Shown piece by piece: positions 1 to 8,729 of a stretch of 15,203 bases of DNA. Numbering within the stretch: position 1 is the stretch's first letter; each line of letters opens with the position of its first letter. The position numbers and the translations under genes were made by a program. A model generated the notes under the pieces. That model made no database searches and was not told the DNA's origin. It saw only the letters and a program-made list of their open reading frames with translations. The stretch lies in contig NRSV01000180.1 of NCBI GenBank assembly GCA_002286855.1, positions 1 through 15,203 of the forward strand. Direction: 5' to 3'. The stretch is from Bipolaris cookei. Lineage: Eukaryota > Ascomycota > Dothideomycetes > Pleosporales > Pleosporaceae.

Positions 1-2
1 TC

Positions 3-1517
3 AGACGCAAGGCGACAAAGACGGTCAGCGCGCTCAGCTGCCTCGGAGGCTCGACCTGGGGCATCACGCTTACAGATATGCGAAGGCTGTACGAGGCTAC
101 AGCGCTGCCACAGATGATGTATGCCTGCTCTATCTGGTCGAATGCCAGCGCCAGGGGCAAAACATACACGAAGAAGACACTCAACGCCCTGCAAAGCATA
201 CAGGCAAGAGCAGCAAGAGCTATATGCGGAGCATACAAAGCCACGTCCAAAGTAGCACTCGACGTCGAAGCACACCTCCTACCAATCGAGCAGCAGATAT
301 GGAAGCACAACGCCGACGTTATCACTAGGCTTCTCTCGAGCAAGCACATGGCGTACATTTCAAACCTTCAGGTAAGCAGGTCACAACCTGCTAGCGCAAG
401 CATACGCCGCATTAGACACGTCGACTCTTGGCAGAAGATATACGATGACATGAGGAGTCAGCGCAGACAGGATCTCGAGATACAGGAGCCAATTCCACCC
501 TTCATCACCCCACCCTGGCGGCACGGCCCAAAGACCCACATAGACAAGAGCGCCGACAAAGCACGTAGTCGACACGACAGAGAGCATAAGAAGGACCAGA
601 GCCTTAGCATCTATACCGACGGCAGTGGCATAGAAGGCGAGATTGGTGCTGCAGCGGTATGCCCACTCACACATCAGACCCGCACAGTGCACATGGGGCC
701 AGGCACAACCTCGACAGTCTACGCCGCCGAGCTACAGGGTATCAGCCTCGCACTACAAATAGCACAAGAGTACGCAGAGCGAGGAGGTGAGAGGCGGAAG
801 GTAGCCATCTACACAGACAACCAGGCAGCCATTTGGTCAGTGGCCAAGGCTGAAGGTCGATCAGGAGCATACATTCTCGCAGACATTGCAGAACAGGTCA
901 AGACGCTCCAGGACATGGACCGGCCAGTGACAATAAGGTGGATCCCAGCCCACACCGGCATCCCAGGAAACGAAGCGGCCGACAGGGCCGCCAAGGAGGC
1001 CACAGGATGGAGAGAGGACGGGCGCAGACACCCGCCAGCAGAAGCGCCGCCCAGACTCTATCCAATCAGGTCAACTGTCAGGCGCTGGTGCAGGACTCAA
1101 ACAGAGCGAGCATGGGCAGCCAAGTGGCGAACAGAGGCGAAAGGTCGAGCAACTTACAGACACACACCGTGGCCTACTAAGAAAGTACTTCAGACACATG
1201 AGAGCCTTACTAAACGGCAGAGTGCGCTACTAGTGCAGCTGCGTACTGAGAAGATAGGCCTGCGCGACTTCCTCTTCACCCAAAGAGTGCCAGGGGTTAC
1301 CAGCTCCCGCTGCCAGTGCGGGGAGAGACGACAGACTGTTGCCCACATCCTGCTCCACTGCAGGATGCTCAAGGACCTCCGGAACCAGGTATTCGGCAAC
1401 CTCCGTGGACGAAACAACCTCCGGGCCATCCTGAGTAAGCCACAGCTAGCCACCAAAGCCATCCAGTTTGTAGAACAAGCGCAGATCCTTGGGCACGATG
1501 GGATCGAAGACGCGTAG
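3..1517 (+). CDS. LINE ORF2 C-terminal part: RT end, RNase H, zinc finger (5' partial)
   Basis: The frame is open from base 3, 25 codons before the first ATG (78), so that ATG is not a true start. The first residues include the motif STWG, then RLYEA and an ACSIW stretch, typical of the connection after the LINE reverse-transcriptase thumb. An RNase H domain follows at about 590-1010: YTDGSG (catalytic D codon 618-620), AAELQG (E), YTDNQAA (D), then IPAHTGIPGNEAAD (H and last D). All four acidic catalytic positions are present. RNase H removes RNA from the RNA-DNA hybrid during target-primed reverse transcription. Near the C-terminus, about 1312-1362, is a C-x-C-x8-H-x4-C finger. The reading frame looks undamaged, and the endonuclease and RT catalytic core lie outside the window. 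Confidence 0.9.
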   Translation, partial: RRKATKTVSALSCLGGSTWGITLTDMRRLYEATALPQMMYACSIWSNASARGKTYTKKTLNALQSIQARAARAICGAYKATSKVALDVEAHLLPIEQQIWKHNADVITRLLSSKHMAYISNLQVSRSQPASASIRRIRHVDSWQKIYDDMRSQRRQDLEIQEPIPPFITPPWRHGPKTHIDKSADKARSRHDREHKKDQSLSIYTDGSGIEGEIGAAAVCPLTHQTRTVHMGPGTTSTVYAAELQGISLALQIAQEYAERGGERRKVAIYTDNQAAIWSVAKAEGRSGAYILADIAEQVKTLQDMDRPVTIRWIPAHTGIPGNEAADRAAKEATGWREDGRRHPPAEAPPRLYPIRSTVRRWCRTQTERAWAAKWRTEAKGRATYRHTPWPTKKVLQTHESLTKRQSALLVQLRTEKIGLRDFLFTQRVPGVTSSRCQCGERRQTVAHILLHCRMLKDLRNQVFGNLRGRNNLRAILSKPQLATKAIQFVEQAQILGHDGIEDA

Positions 1518-1834
1518 ACGACAGCCGAGCGCTGGGGGGAGACTGTAGGTACAGCGGACGCGACAGACGAGGCAGCGAGCCTCTACGAGCCTAGAAACAC
1601 AGAATGCAATTAGTAGAACCATTATCTAGATGGCCGGGCAAAGCATATAGATGATGGTTGATGGAAGACGGCAGGTTGCTGGGGACAGATGGTCTCTCTC
1701 GAGGGATGAAGTGGGGCGGCGCGGATCAACGTCCGCACCGCGTCCGCTGTCTGCCACGCCTGTCACTCCGGGCATAGCTGCGCAGCACGCGGCTGAAACC
1801 GAGTAGGAGTCAATAAATAAATAAATAAATAAAT
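1518..1834 (+). repeat. LINE copy A 3' UTR and AATA tail
   Basis: Non-coding end of the LINE. It runs from the stop codon to a short tandem AATA tract (about 1812-1834). Aligned by eye with the same region of copy B (7633-7940), it differs at only about eight places in roughly 310 bp. The adjoining coding regions differ far more. The 3' UTR is where a LINE reverse transcriptase recognises its own RNA. Confidence 0.85.
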
Positions 1835-2950
1835 CATTACAGTAACACATTTAGCAGAGTGGCCGTCATCATTGTCAACTCTTCCCTAGGTGGGATTAGT
1901 AAGCGAAGTTTAAGAGCATTTGTCACGGTGAAGTCTTAGGGACCGACAAGCGTACAGTATAGACGACTGCGAAGGCGACTTCAGTGAGAAAAAAAAGTAG
2001 TAGAAGGAACTTCATATTAATGAAGTAATATCGGAGGTCTTGGGATTGATCAAGTTGTAGGTTGAATCGCGACTGGCTGCGATGATAGAATCAACTTGTC
2101 GACATTCACAACTTTATATTTATGCACGTTTTAATAGCTTACGTGAGATAAAGTCTTCACATGCAGGCGACAACTCTCAGGCTATAGTATTCGGTCCTGC
2201 TATGTCGGCGAGAACTCTCGCGCCCAAACTCTCGGATTCTTGTGGATGTTCTAATACTATCTTAACGTGACAGCGATATCTGGCATTCTTTTTTAATATA
2301 TAAAGATAATCTTGCAAACTATAAATATGAAAACTTGTCAGTAGCTTTGAACTTATGCTTAAAAGGAATAACGTCAGTCACTGTGTGCCGATAAGCTCTA
2401 TGTGCCGAAAGTGGCTAATCGGATCGACAGGATCGTAAACTTCCTCATAACCGTTGCGATCCGGTTGGTTGTTTTTAGTATATAGGGGTTTTCAGCTTAC
2501 AGGGACGAACTTTGTAATAGAGATTTATTTTCGGCTTCAGTTGTTTTGATATGGATATCGGGCAGACCATACGGGCTTGTCAGCTTACATTTTCCGCACT
2601 ACTAGACGCTAGGTTTGATTCGATTTAACCGCCACTGCAGCCAGGGTTAGGGTTTGCCCTAAGTCGACATCTGCTTCCAGTTGACGATGAACTATCAACT
2701 GTAAGGGTTTAGTTAAGTTCTCTTTACAGAAGTTGTACAAACATACGAACGCAGTAGAGAATACGCCTAGAATTTCCAATGCATCCTCTATCACAAGGGT
2801 GAGAAGGACTACATTCACCTAATAAAGAAGGTTAGTATCCCAAGAGGCATATCTAGAAGGATAACAACCATATAGACCATTATTAGCATAGGTAGACCCA
2901 GCGAGAAGCAGGGTAATAATGCCTCGAATGAGTTGGACCATTGTTGAGTA
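1835..2950 (+). repeat. Left arm of 1.1-kb perfect inverted repeat
   Basis: Every base compared pairs with the reverse complement of 4798-5913; paired coordinates always sum to 7748, with no indel and no mismatch found. Inward, the identity continues through the TIR of the enclosed Fot element to 3020/4728, making 1,186 bp in all. It stops outside at 1834/5914. The arm holds no recognisable gene; its short open frames occur on both arms only because the arms are copies. It contains a small hairpin at about 2011-2028 and an 8-A run. The outermost bases are CAT, TA, then CAGTAACACATTTAGC. Confidence 0.97.
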
Positions 2951-2952
2951 TA

Positions 2953-3020
2953 ACGTGTTTCACCACCGAGCGGCGCACCCCACCGAGCGGCGCAGTCTCC
3001 CCACCAAAACAACGTCGCAA
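2953..3020 (+). repeat. Fot-A left TIR
   Basis: Pairs perfectly with 4728-4795. It contains a 15-bp motif CCACCGAGCGGCGCA twice without mismatch (2963-2977 and 2980-2994), a 17-bp period starting at bp 11 of the element. Doubled subterminal motifs of this kind are plausible transposase-binding sites. Confidence 0.92.
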
Positions 3021-3116
3021 TACTTCTTACGCAACACCACCACCATTTTTGTTATTAAGTAGAACAAGATATTATTCTTTAGACGCGTCGCTATCCTCTA
3101 TATCCTCTAATTCTAC

Positions 3117-4715
3117 TTAGCAGGTGCGAGAGTTGTGTCCAATTTGGTTGCAACGCCCACAGCGCCGTTCACTGCGCACCCTCTTCGCAGACGTTGCACC
3201 ATCATTACAGCTATCACCCTCTGCCTCAGCGATCTGATCAGCTTTCTGGCCAACTGTCTGGGATCTCTCTGCCTGTACATAGCGCCGCTTGTGAGTTTTT
3301 CGCTTTGTTGACGCTTTAACAGCGTCTTGTAGGCGACTTATTTCCTCCTGCATCAACACTATATGATGAGCTATCTGCTGGGCTCCCTTACTTAACTGCT
3401 GTATCTGCTCCTTAAGAGAAATTGTAGGAGACCCTTGCTGGATTTGTATGCGGTTTCGAATAAGCGTAGCCTGCGCCTCTATTTCGCGCGCGTTGCGCGG
3501 CGTTTTCGGCTCCCAGGTAGTAGTCTCTTGCGCTGGTGGAGTCGGCGTACGCAGCACGACGTTAAGCTGTGATAAAACAACGTGATAGTCGTGTGGAGTA
3601 AGCCCAGCACCTCGAAACCCTCCGCGGATATTCTCTAGTGTAATAGCCTTGTAATAGGCCTTTTTGAACGCTGGTAGGAAGGTTTCTTTGCTAATATGGT
3701 GGATGCGATTGCGTGCCAAGACCGAGATAGCATCACCATACGCGCGCTTCAACGGCGAGAAGCAGCCCACATCAAGAGGCTGTAAGAGGTGCGACGAGTG
3801 GGGAGGCATACAGAGGAGGATTATCTTCATCTCTTCGCAGAGATCTCGGAAATCCACCGAGCAGTGGCTCTCATGGCCGTCAATAATGAGCAGCCTATGC
3901 ATCCCCACAGGCCGCGCATGGGAATCGAAGTGACGAAGCCAGTCAAGCGCTAGATCGTTATTCGTCCAGCCGGTAGGACTAACTTGGATTACCCAGTCGC
4001 GTGGCAGATCCTCCGTGAACCAGGTGGAGATCAGAACCTTGCTTGCAAAGATGAGAAACGCTGGGATACGCGTGCCTGTTGCGCCAACGCCTTGTATCAG
4101 CGTAACCCACTCACGATTGCCTGGCTGGATCTTCTTTGTTCTTCCTGGTTTGTCTGAGCCCGTGATAACTGACTGTGATAAAATCTTGCCCATAATAAAG
4201 CCAGTCTCATCAAAGTTATAGATATCTTCGTCTACGATACCATACTTCGCCTTTGTATTCTGAACTAGCTCGAACCAGCTCTTAATAAGCGCTGGGTCTT
4301 CGCAGAGAGCTCGCTGGTGATCGTATGGACGGCTCCGGCGCGTACGCAGCTCAGGATTGCGCTGGACGAACCTATCAACCTAGTTCTTACCAACCTCCTT
4401 CCCGCCACGCTCTCGGAGCAGTCGATTGGCCATATCTCGCACGTCGTCTCTCCCACAGGGTAGTCCTCGCTCAGCCTCAACTATTACACGCCTAGTAATA
4501 GCCTCCTCTTCTAGTTTTGTTAGGCGCTTACAGTTAGGCTCGCAGTCGCGTCGAGAGTGCTTCCCGTCGCGTCGTCGACGTATTGTTGTTTGCGGTACGT
4601 TATAAACTTTTTCAGCACGTCGAATACTTTGAATTTGATTTCTAGTAAGCTCAGAGATAACTAGTTGAATATCAGCTTCAGTATAGCTTCTACGAGGTTG
4701 TAGTTGTTGAGACAT
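3117..4715 (-). pseudogene. Fot-A transposase (DDE/DDD), one premature stop
   Basis: Fot1/pogo-type transposase, which cuts at the TIRs and inserts at TA. The start ATG at 4713-4715 gives MSQQ, the same start as Fot-B. The frame spans 533 codons including the final stop and is interrupted once, by TAG at codon 112 (4380-4382). Domains: psq-type helix-turn-helix at about 15-50, CENP-B/Tc5-type DNA-binding domain at about 65-125, DDE_1 domain from about 160. The acidic triad is D169 (NFDETGF), D279 (IDGHESH) and D315 (LQPLDVG), with 35 residues between the last two. A Lys/Arg-rich helical region follows, and the protein ends in a CCHC knuckle (C-x2-C-x4-H-x4-C, 3120-3161) whose last Cys is the final residue. 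Fot-B has Trp at the stop position, so TGG-to-TAG is likely; on the plus strand that is CpA to TpA, as RIP produces. I translated codons 112-174 and found no further stop. Confidence 0.9.
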
Positions 4716-4727
4716 CACGCGTTGTTG

Positions 4728-4795
4728 TTGCGACGTTGTTTTGGTGGGGAGACTGCGCCGCTCGGTGGGGTGCGCCGCTCGGTGGTGAAACACGT
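4728..4795 (-). repeat. Fot-A right TIR
   Basis: Inverted copy of 2953-3020. Its inner edge lies 12 bp before the transposase ATG (4713-4715), so the TIR must also supply the 5' UTR and probably promoter sequence. The doubled 15-bp motif is present here in mirror image. Confidence 0.92.
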
Positions 4796-4797
4796 TA

Positions 4798-5913
4798 TAC
4801 TCAACAATGGTCCAACTCATTCGAGGCATTATTACCCTGCTTCTCGCTGGGTCTACCTATGCTAATAATGGTCTATATGGTTGTTATCCTTCTAGATATG
4901 CCTCTTGGGATACTAACCTTCTTTATTAGGTGAATGTAGTCCTTCTCACCCTTGTGATAGAGGATGCATTGGAAATTCTAGGCGTATTCTCTACTGCGTT
5001 CGTATGTTTGTACAACTTCTGTAAAGAGAACTTAACTAAACCCTTACAGTTGATAGTTCATCGTCAACTGGAAGCAGATGTCGACTTAGGGCAAACCCTA
5101 ACCCTGGCTGCAGTGGCGGTTAAATCGAATCAAACCTAGCGTCTAGTAGTGCGGAAAATGTAAGCTGACAAGCCCGTATGGTCTGCCCGATATCCATATC
5201 AAAACAACTGAAGCCGAAAATAAATCTCTATTACAAAGTTCGTCCCTGTAAGCTGAAAACCCCTATATACTAAAAACAACCAACCGGATCGCAACGGTTA
5301 TGAGGAAGTTTACGATCCTGTCGATCCGATTAGCCACTTTCGGCACATAGAGCTTATCGGCACACAGTGACTGACGTTATTCCTTTTAAGCATAAGTTCA
5401 AAGCTACTGACAAGTTTTCATATTTATAGTTTGCAAGATTATCTTTATATATTAAAAAAGAATGCCAGATATCGCTGTCACGTTAAGATAGTATTAGAAC
5501 ATCCACAAGAATCCGAGAGTTTGGGCGCGAGAGTTCTCGCCGACATAGCAGGACCGAATACTATAGCCTGAGAGTTGTCGCCTGCATGTGAAGACTTTAT
5601 CTCACGTAAGCTATTAAAACGTGCATAAATATAAAGTTGTGAATGTCGACAAGTTGATTCTATCATCGCAGCCAGTCGCGATTCAACCTACAACTTGATC
5701 AATCCCAAGACCTCCGATATTACTTCATTAATATGAAGTTCCTTCTACTACTTTTTTTTCTCACTGAAGTCGCCTTCGCAGTCGTCTATACTGTACGCTT
5801 GTCGGTCCCTAAGACTTCACCGTGACAAATGCTCTTAAACTTCGCTTACTAATCCCACCTAGGGAAGAGTTGACAATGATGACGGCCACTCTGCTAAATG
5901 TGTTACTGTAATG
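4798..5913 (-). repeat. Right arm of 1.1-kb perfect inverted repeat
   Basis: Reverse-complement copy of 1835-2950, ending outside in GTTACTG-TA-ATG. Identity over the whole arm implies recent formation or ongoing gene conversion. No coding gene is recognised in it. Confidence 0.97.
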
Positions 5914-6504
5914 GGCACATGGCTATGTCGTAATGTAAGTGAAAGAAAAGCGCTTATGTTGGTATTTTATGCTGAGCTAGTGTTGATATTATATAGGCAA
6001 ATGATCCAGGTAATCACGCATGTACTGTAGGGAACGATAATGTATATGCGAATGATTGTTAGATTGGTGGAGAAGAGTAGAAAAATCTTAGGCTCTTGAT
6101 CTTAGTTTATGCTCTATCCGTGCCAAGGCGTAGCTTATGACTAAGCTACGTCAGCTGCGCTGACACTCGCCGCAGGCGAGTGCCGACGCTCTCAACGATA
6201 TTACCGTCCCAACGATATTTTTTCAACTACCTTTGATAAACTATCAAATAACTACTCAACCACGCCAGTCCTTATACTAATTTTCGTACGCCAGTAACCC
6301 AGCAGTACGCATTGACGCCCATACGCGCTGTAATTGCTTATGTAACTAGTCAGTACTGTTACTTTGATTCCACATCGTGGCTGGGGGCAACTGTGGTTGT
6401 AGCGATGCGATGAGCCAAACTGTTGAGCCAAGTGGAAGCGCTGTCTAAGCCCCTCTAGGGACATCGCGAAAACCGCAGGCTTTGAGCCAAGAGAACCGGC
6501 ACCA
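5914..6504. other. Intergenic stretch between inverted repeat and LINE copy B
   Basis: About 590 bp without a recognisable gene. The notable content is the cluster of three hairpins at 6129-6182, followed by a 10-bp direct repeat CAACGATATT at 6193-6202 and 6210-6219 and a short T run. An open frame exists on the minus strand (6252-6512), but I recognise no domain and do not call it a gene. Confidence 0.6.
6129..6182. repeat. Three abutting perfect hairpins
   Basis: Hairpin 1: CGTAGCTTA pairs with TAAGCTACG around the loop TGAC (6129-6150). Hairpin 2: GTCAGC pairs with GCTGAC around TGC (6150-6164). Hairpin 3: CACTCGCC pairs with GGCGAGTG around GCA (6164-6182). Neighbours share one base, so all 54 bp are accounted for and no stem has a mismatch. 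A C-GCA-G triloop appears on the plus strand in hairpin 3 and on the minus strand in hairpin 2; this loop type is known to be unusually stable in DNA. Function unknown. Confidence 0.85.
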
Positions 6505-7632
6505 GTGGCCATAGATAAGAACTACAGAGCACATAAGAGTCCTTGGCAGAAGATCTATGAGGCACTAAGGAGCAAGCAAGTACGCAATCTAGACAAGCAA
6601 GAGCATATCCCGCCATTCATCACGCCTCCATGGCAGAGAGGGCCGCACACCCACATTGAAGGCAATGCAGACAAGGCCCGAGACCGCCACGACGCAGAGT
6701 GTGCAGCAGACAACAGCCTTAGCATCTACACCGATGGCAGCGGTATCGACGGCGAGATTGGCTCCGCAGCGGTATGCCCAATCACACAGCAGACACTGTC
6801 TGTACACATGGGGCCAAACACCCTATCGACAGTATACGCGGCGGAGCTGCAAGGCATCAGTTTGGCACTACAGATCGCGCGGAGATACGCAAACGAGCAC
6901 GGTGAACGGAAGAGTATAGCCATATACACGGACAACCAGGCCGCTATATGGTCTATAGCCAAGGCAGAGGGAAGATCTGGCGCCTACATCCTCGGAGAGA
7001 TCGCGCAGCAGGTCCAGGAGCTCCAGGACAAAGGACTAACCGTAACCGTTCGATGGATACCGGCCCACGTAAGAATCCCCGGAAACGAGGCCGCCGACCA
7101 GGCTGCCAAGGAGGCAACTGGATGGAGAGAGGACGGCCGCAGCCAGCTACCAGCAAGCCCGCCCTCGCAGCTGCACCCACTCAGAACAACGCTTAGAAGA
7201 TGGTGCAAGACACAGGCAGAAAGGGCTTGGATCAGCGCATGGAGGGAAGACAAGAGAGGCCGCGCGACATATAGACACACGCCGACGCCCACCAAGAAGG
7301 TACTGCAGCTCCACGAGAGGCTCAGCAAAAGGGAAAGCGCGCTGTTGGTGCAACTGCGAATCGAGAAGATAGGCCTCAACGACTTTCTCTTCAGTCGACA
7401 CGTCCCGACCATTACCAACCCCCGCTGCAGCTGTGGAGAGAGGCGGCAAACCGTCGCCCACGTCCTCCTCCGCTGTAGCAAGTACAAGGACCTTCGGAAC
7501 CGTATTTTCGCCAACTTGTCCGGACGGAACAGTCTCAGGACTATCCTGAGCACGCCGCAGCTAGCCACCAAAGCTATCGAGTATATGGAACAGACGCAGA
7601 TCCTTGGGCAAGTGGGGATCAGAGATGAGTAG
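6505..7632 (+). pseudogene. LINE ORF2 remnant: RNase H and zinc finger
   Basis: An uninterrupted frame, but only the C-terminal quarter of an ORF2, so it is a dead-on-arrival copy. RNase H motifs in order: YTDGSG, AAELQG, YTDNQAA, then IPAHVRIPGNEAAD, so the four acidic positions remain. Copy A has the usual TG between PAH and IPGN; here it is VR. The C-terminal finger is C-x-C-x8-H-x4-C within CSCGERRQTVAHVLLRC. The protein is clearly related to copy A but much more diverged than their shared 3' UTR. The frame opens at GTG 6505 with no ATG that looks like a real start. No endonuclease or reverse-transcriptase domain is present. Confidence 0.85.
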
Positions 7633-7940
7633 ACGACGCCGAGCGCTGGGGGGAGACTGTAGGTACAGCGGACGCGACAGACGAGGCAGCGAGCCTCTAC
7701 GAGCCTAGAAACATAGCATGCAATTAGTAGAACCGTTGTCTAGATGGCCGGGCAAAGCATATAGATGGTGGTTGATGGAAGACGGCAGGTTGCTGGGGAC
7801 AGATGGTCTCTCTCGAGGGATGAAGTGGGGCGGCGCGGATCAACGTCCGCACCGCGTCCGCTGTCTGCCACGCTTGTCACTCCGGGCATAGCTGCACAGC
7901 ACGCGGCTGAAACCGAGTAGGAGTCAATAAATAAATAAAT
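7633..7940 (+). repeat. LINE copy B 3' UTR and AATA tail
   Basis: Nearly the same sequence as 1518-1834, with about seven substitutions, one single-base indel and a shorter AATA tail. The bases after the tail are CATTAG; after copy A they are CATTAC. Confidence 0.85.
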
Positions 7941-8329
7941 CATTAGCAGCAATAGATTACAGCTAAGCTGCTTTAAGCTAGGTGTGCGAGTTCTCCTCAT
8001 CTAGCACTTCTAGCAGACAGACTTAGAATTAAGACAGAAGTACGACAACCTCTTAAGCTCAAACGCAGTGCTCGGGATAGAATAAAAATATAATAAGCTG
8101 CGAGCTGACGGACTTTTAACGAGATATATAAGCTTTCGACGCACCCACTACAAGTCAAAGCGAGATAGTCGTGTAACGCTTATACTGAATTGTTGTATTG
8201 TACGGTAAGCAGAACCTATCTCCTAAAAAAACATTAGAATAGGACAGCATTTACAGCTTTAAGCTTCTATTCCGAGAACATCTATCTTTCCGGCCTATTG
8301 TTGAGTTTGTTGTGTTGGGAAGTGTCGGT
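7941..8329. other. Non-coding stretch, no gene seen
   Basis: AT-rich DNA between the LINE tail and a solitary Fot-type end. The last part (about 8290-8329) may be the decayed inner portion of that element. It lies where Fot-A and Fot-B have their transposase start, but no reading frame remains. Confidence 0.5.
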
Positions 8330-8373
8330 GGTGTCCCGTCACGCAGGGTGTCCCGCTATGTAGGGACAGACGT
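8330..8373 (-). repeat. Solitary Fot-type terminal repeat
   Basis: Reads outward to ...ACGT followed by TA (8374-8375), like the right ends of Fot-A and Fot-B. It holds a doubled motif at 8330-8346 and 8347-8363 (17-bp period, 13 of 17 bases equal; both begin GGTGTCCCG). Measured from the ACGT end, the doubled motif starts at bp 11, exactly as in Fot-A. The partner TIR and a transposase are not seen nearby, so this is the end of a deleted or truncated element, or one end of an unrecognised small derivative. Confidence 0.6.
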
Positions 8374-8484
8374 TATGCCCTATGTCTTTCTATTCGCTGA
8401 CTAAAAGATGCTTACTCGTGCGCCTCAGAATGCTTGTTTAGAACGTGAGTGATGTTATTCAGTCTCTAAGATAGTGTTGACTTC

Positions 8485-8574
8485 CTAATGCTGATGAGCA
8501 CCTGCATTAAGCCGTATCTTGACTATGTGCTCGTGGCCTTCCTCTGGAGTTGCCTGCAGTGCTAGACTCCGCCA
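8485..8574 (-). pseudogene. Decayed ankyrin-repeat fragment
   Basis: A minus-strand frame gives LALQATPEEGHEHIVKIRL followed by NAGA and a stop. This matches the units of the neighbouring gene (NALQAASERGHEQVVKMLLD) at most positions. It is in a different frame from the gene ending at 8645, with about 70 bp of non-ankyrin sequence between them. It is most likely a lost downstream repeat of the same gene, cut off by mutation. Confidence 0.6.
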
Positions 8575-8729
8575 CAGTCAATCAAGAGGGTCCTCGAAGG
8601 TGCAGATTGAATTGATTGATTACATCTTTAGGCCTAATTATTTCTTATACAAGTTTGATCCTACCTAGGAAAGCAAGGGGGACTCTGGCAGAGTCTGGAT
8701 TGAATTGCTTGTTACAGACTGTGTGTAGT

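Larger units (their letters stand above)
1..1834 (+). mobile_element. Tad/I-type LINE, 3' part (copy A)
   Basis: This is the downstream part of a non-LTR retrotransposon. It enters the window already inside ORF2 and continues through RNase H, the stop codon at 1515-1517, about 300 bp of 3' UTR and a short AATA-repeat tail ending at 1834. RNase H after the reverse transcriptase and a Cys/His finger at the ORF2 C-terminus place it in the Tad/I group common in fungi. A simple-sequence tail instead of poly(A) also fits that group. The coding part has no stop or frameshift within the window, so the upstream portion may continue intact. Its tail directly abuts the large inverted repeat at 1835. Confidence 0.9.
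2953..4795 (-). mobile_element. Fot1/pogo-type DNA transposon, Fot-A
   Basis: A 1,843-bp element with perfect 68-bp terminal inverted repeats, ends ACGTGTTTCACC...GGTGAAACACGT, and a TA on each side (2951-2952 and 4796-4797), the target duplication expected of this superfamily. It contains one transposase gene on the minus strand. Size, TIR design and gene orientation closely match Fot-B (1,874 bp). It sits exactly at the centre of the large inverted repeat, so its flanks are mirror images of each other. Confidence 0.9.
1840..5908. mobile_element. Putative 4.07-kb unit with CAGT/ACTG ends and TA flanks
   Basis: The outer ends of the inverted repeat read TA-CAGTAACAC on the left (TA at 1838-1839) and GTGTTACTG-TA on the right (TA at 5909-5910). 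A CAGT terminus beside a duplicated TA is the usual form of pogo/Tigger-type DNA transposon ends. The arms could therefore be very long terminal inverted repeats of a non-autonomous element that carries Fot-A inside. The competing reading is that the arms are ordinary flanking DNA, duplicated by a fold-back event centred on Fot-A. Nothing in the arms codes for a transposase. Confidence 0.4.
6505..7940 (+). mobile_element. Tad/I-type LINE, 5'-truncated (copy B)
   Basis: Second LINE copy in the same orientation as copy A. Similarity to copy A begins just before WQKIY (about 6540) and runs through the stop codon, 3' UTR and AATA tail (about 7925-7940). Loss of the 5' part is the usual result of incomplete target-primed reverse transcription. 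I could not find a convincing target-site duplication, because the 5' boundary is not sharp; the first codons from about 6505 may be flanking DNA. Confidence 0.85.

Noticed and set aside
2082..2270. 62-codon frame duplicated at 5478-5666
   Set aside because: Duplicated only because of the inverted repeat. It has no homology I can recognise and its composition does not look coding.
2640..2665. Telomere-like TTAGGG/CCCTAA motifs in the arm
   Set aside because: Only about two partial units (GGGTTAGGGTTTGCCC), too few to support an interstitial telomere or a healed end.
2609..3012. Minus-strand frames on the left arm, identical to plus-strand frames at 4736-5139
   Set aside because: They are the same DNA in two orientations. 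There is no recognised domain or start context, and part of one frame is Fot-A TIR.
6193..6226. ATATTACC beside hairpins, resembling a rolling-circle nick site
   Set aside because: Only a short match, not in a loop, and no Rep/HUH gene nearby. The 10-bp repeat has a 17-bp period but no ACGT-TA end, so it is not a Fot TIR either.
6252..6512. 86-codon minus-strand frame upstream of LINE copy B
   Set aside because: No domain recognised, and its start lies at the LINE boundary. Too weak to call a gene.
6984..7571. 195-codon minus-strand frame
   Set aside because: Antisense shadow of the LINE RNase H region, which has clear catalytic motifs on the plus strand.
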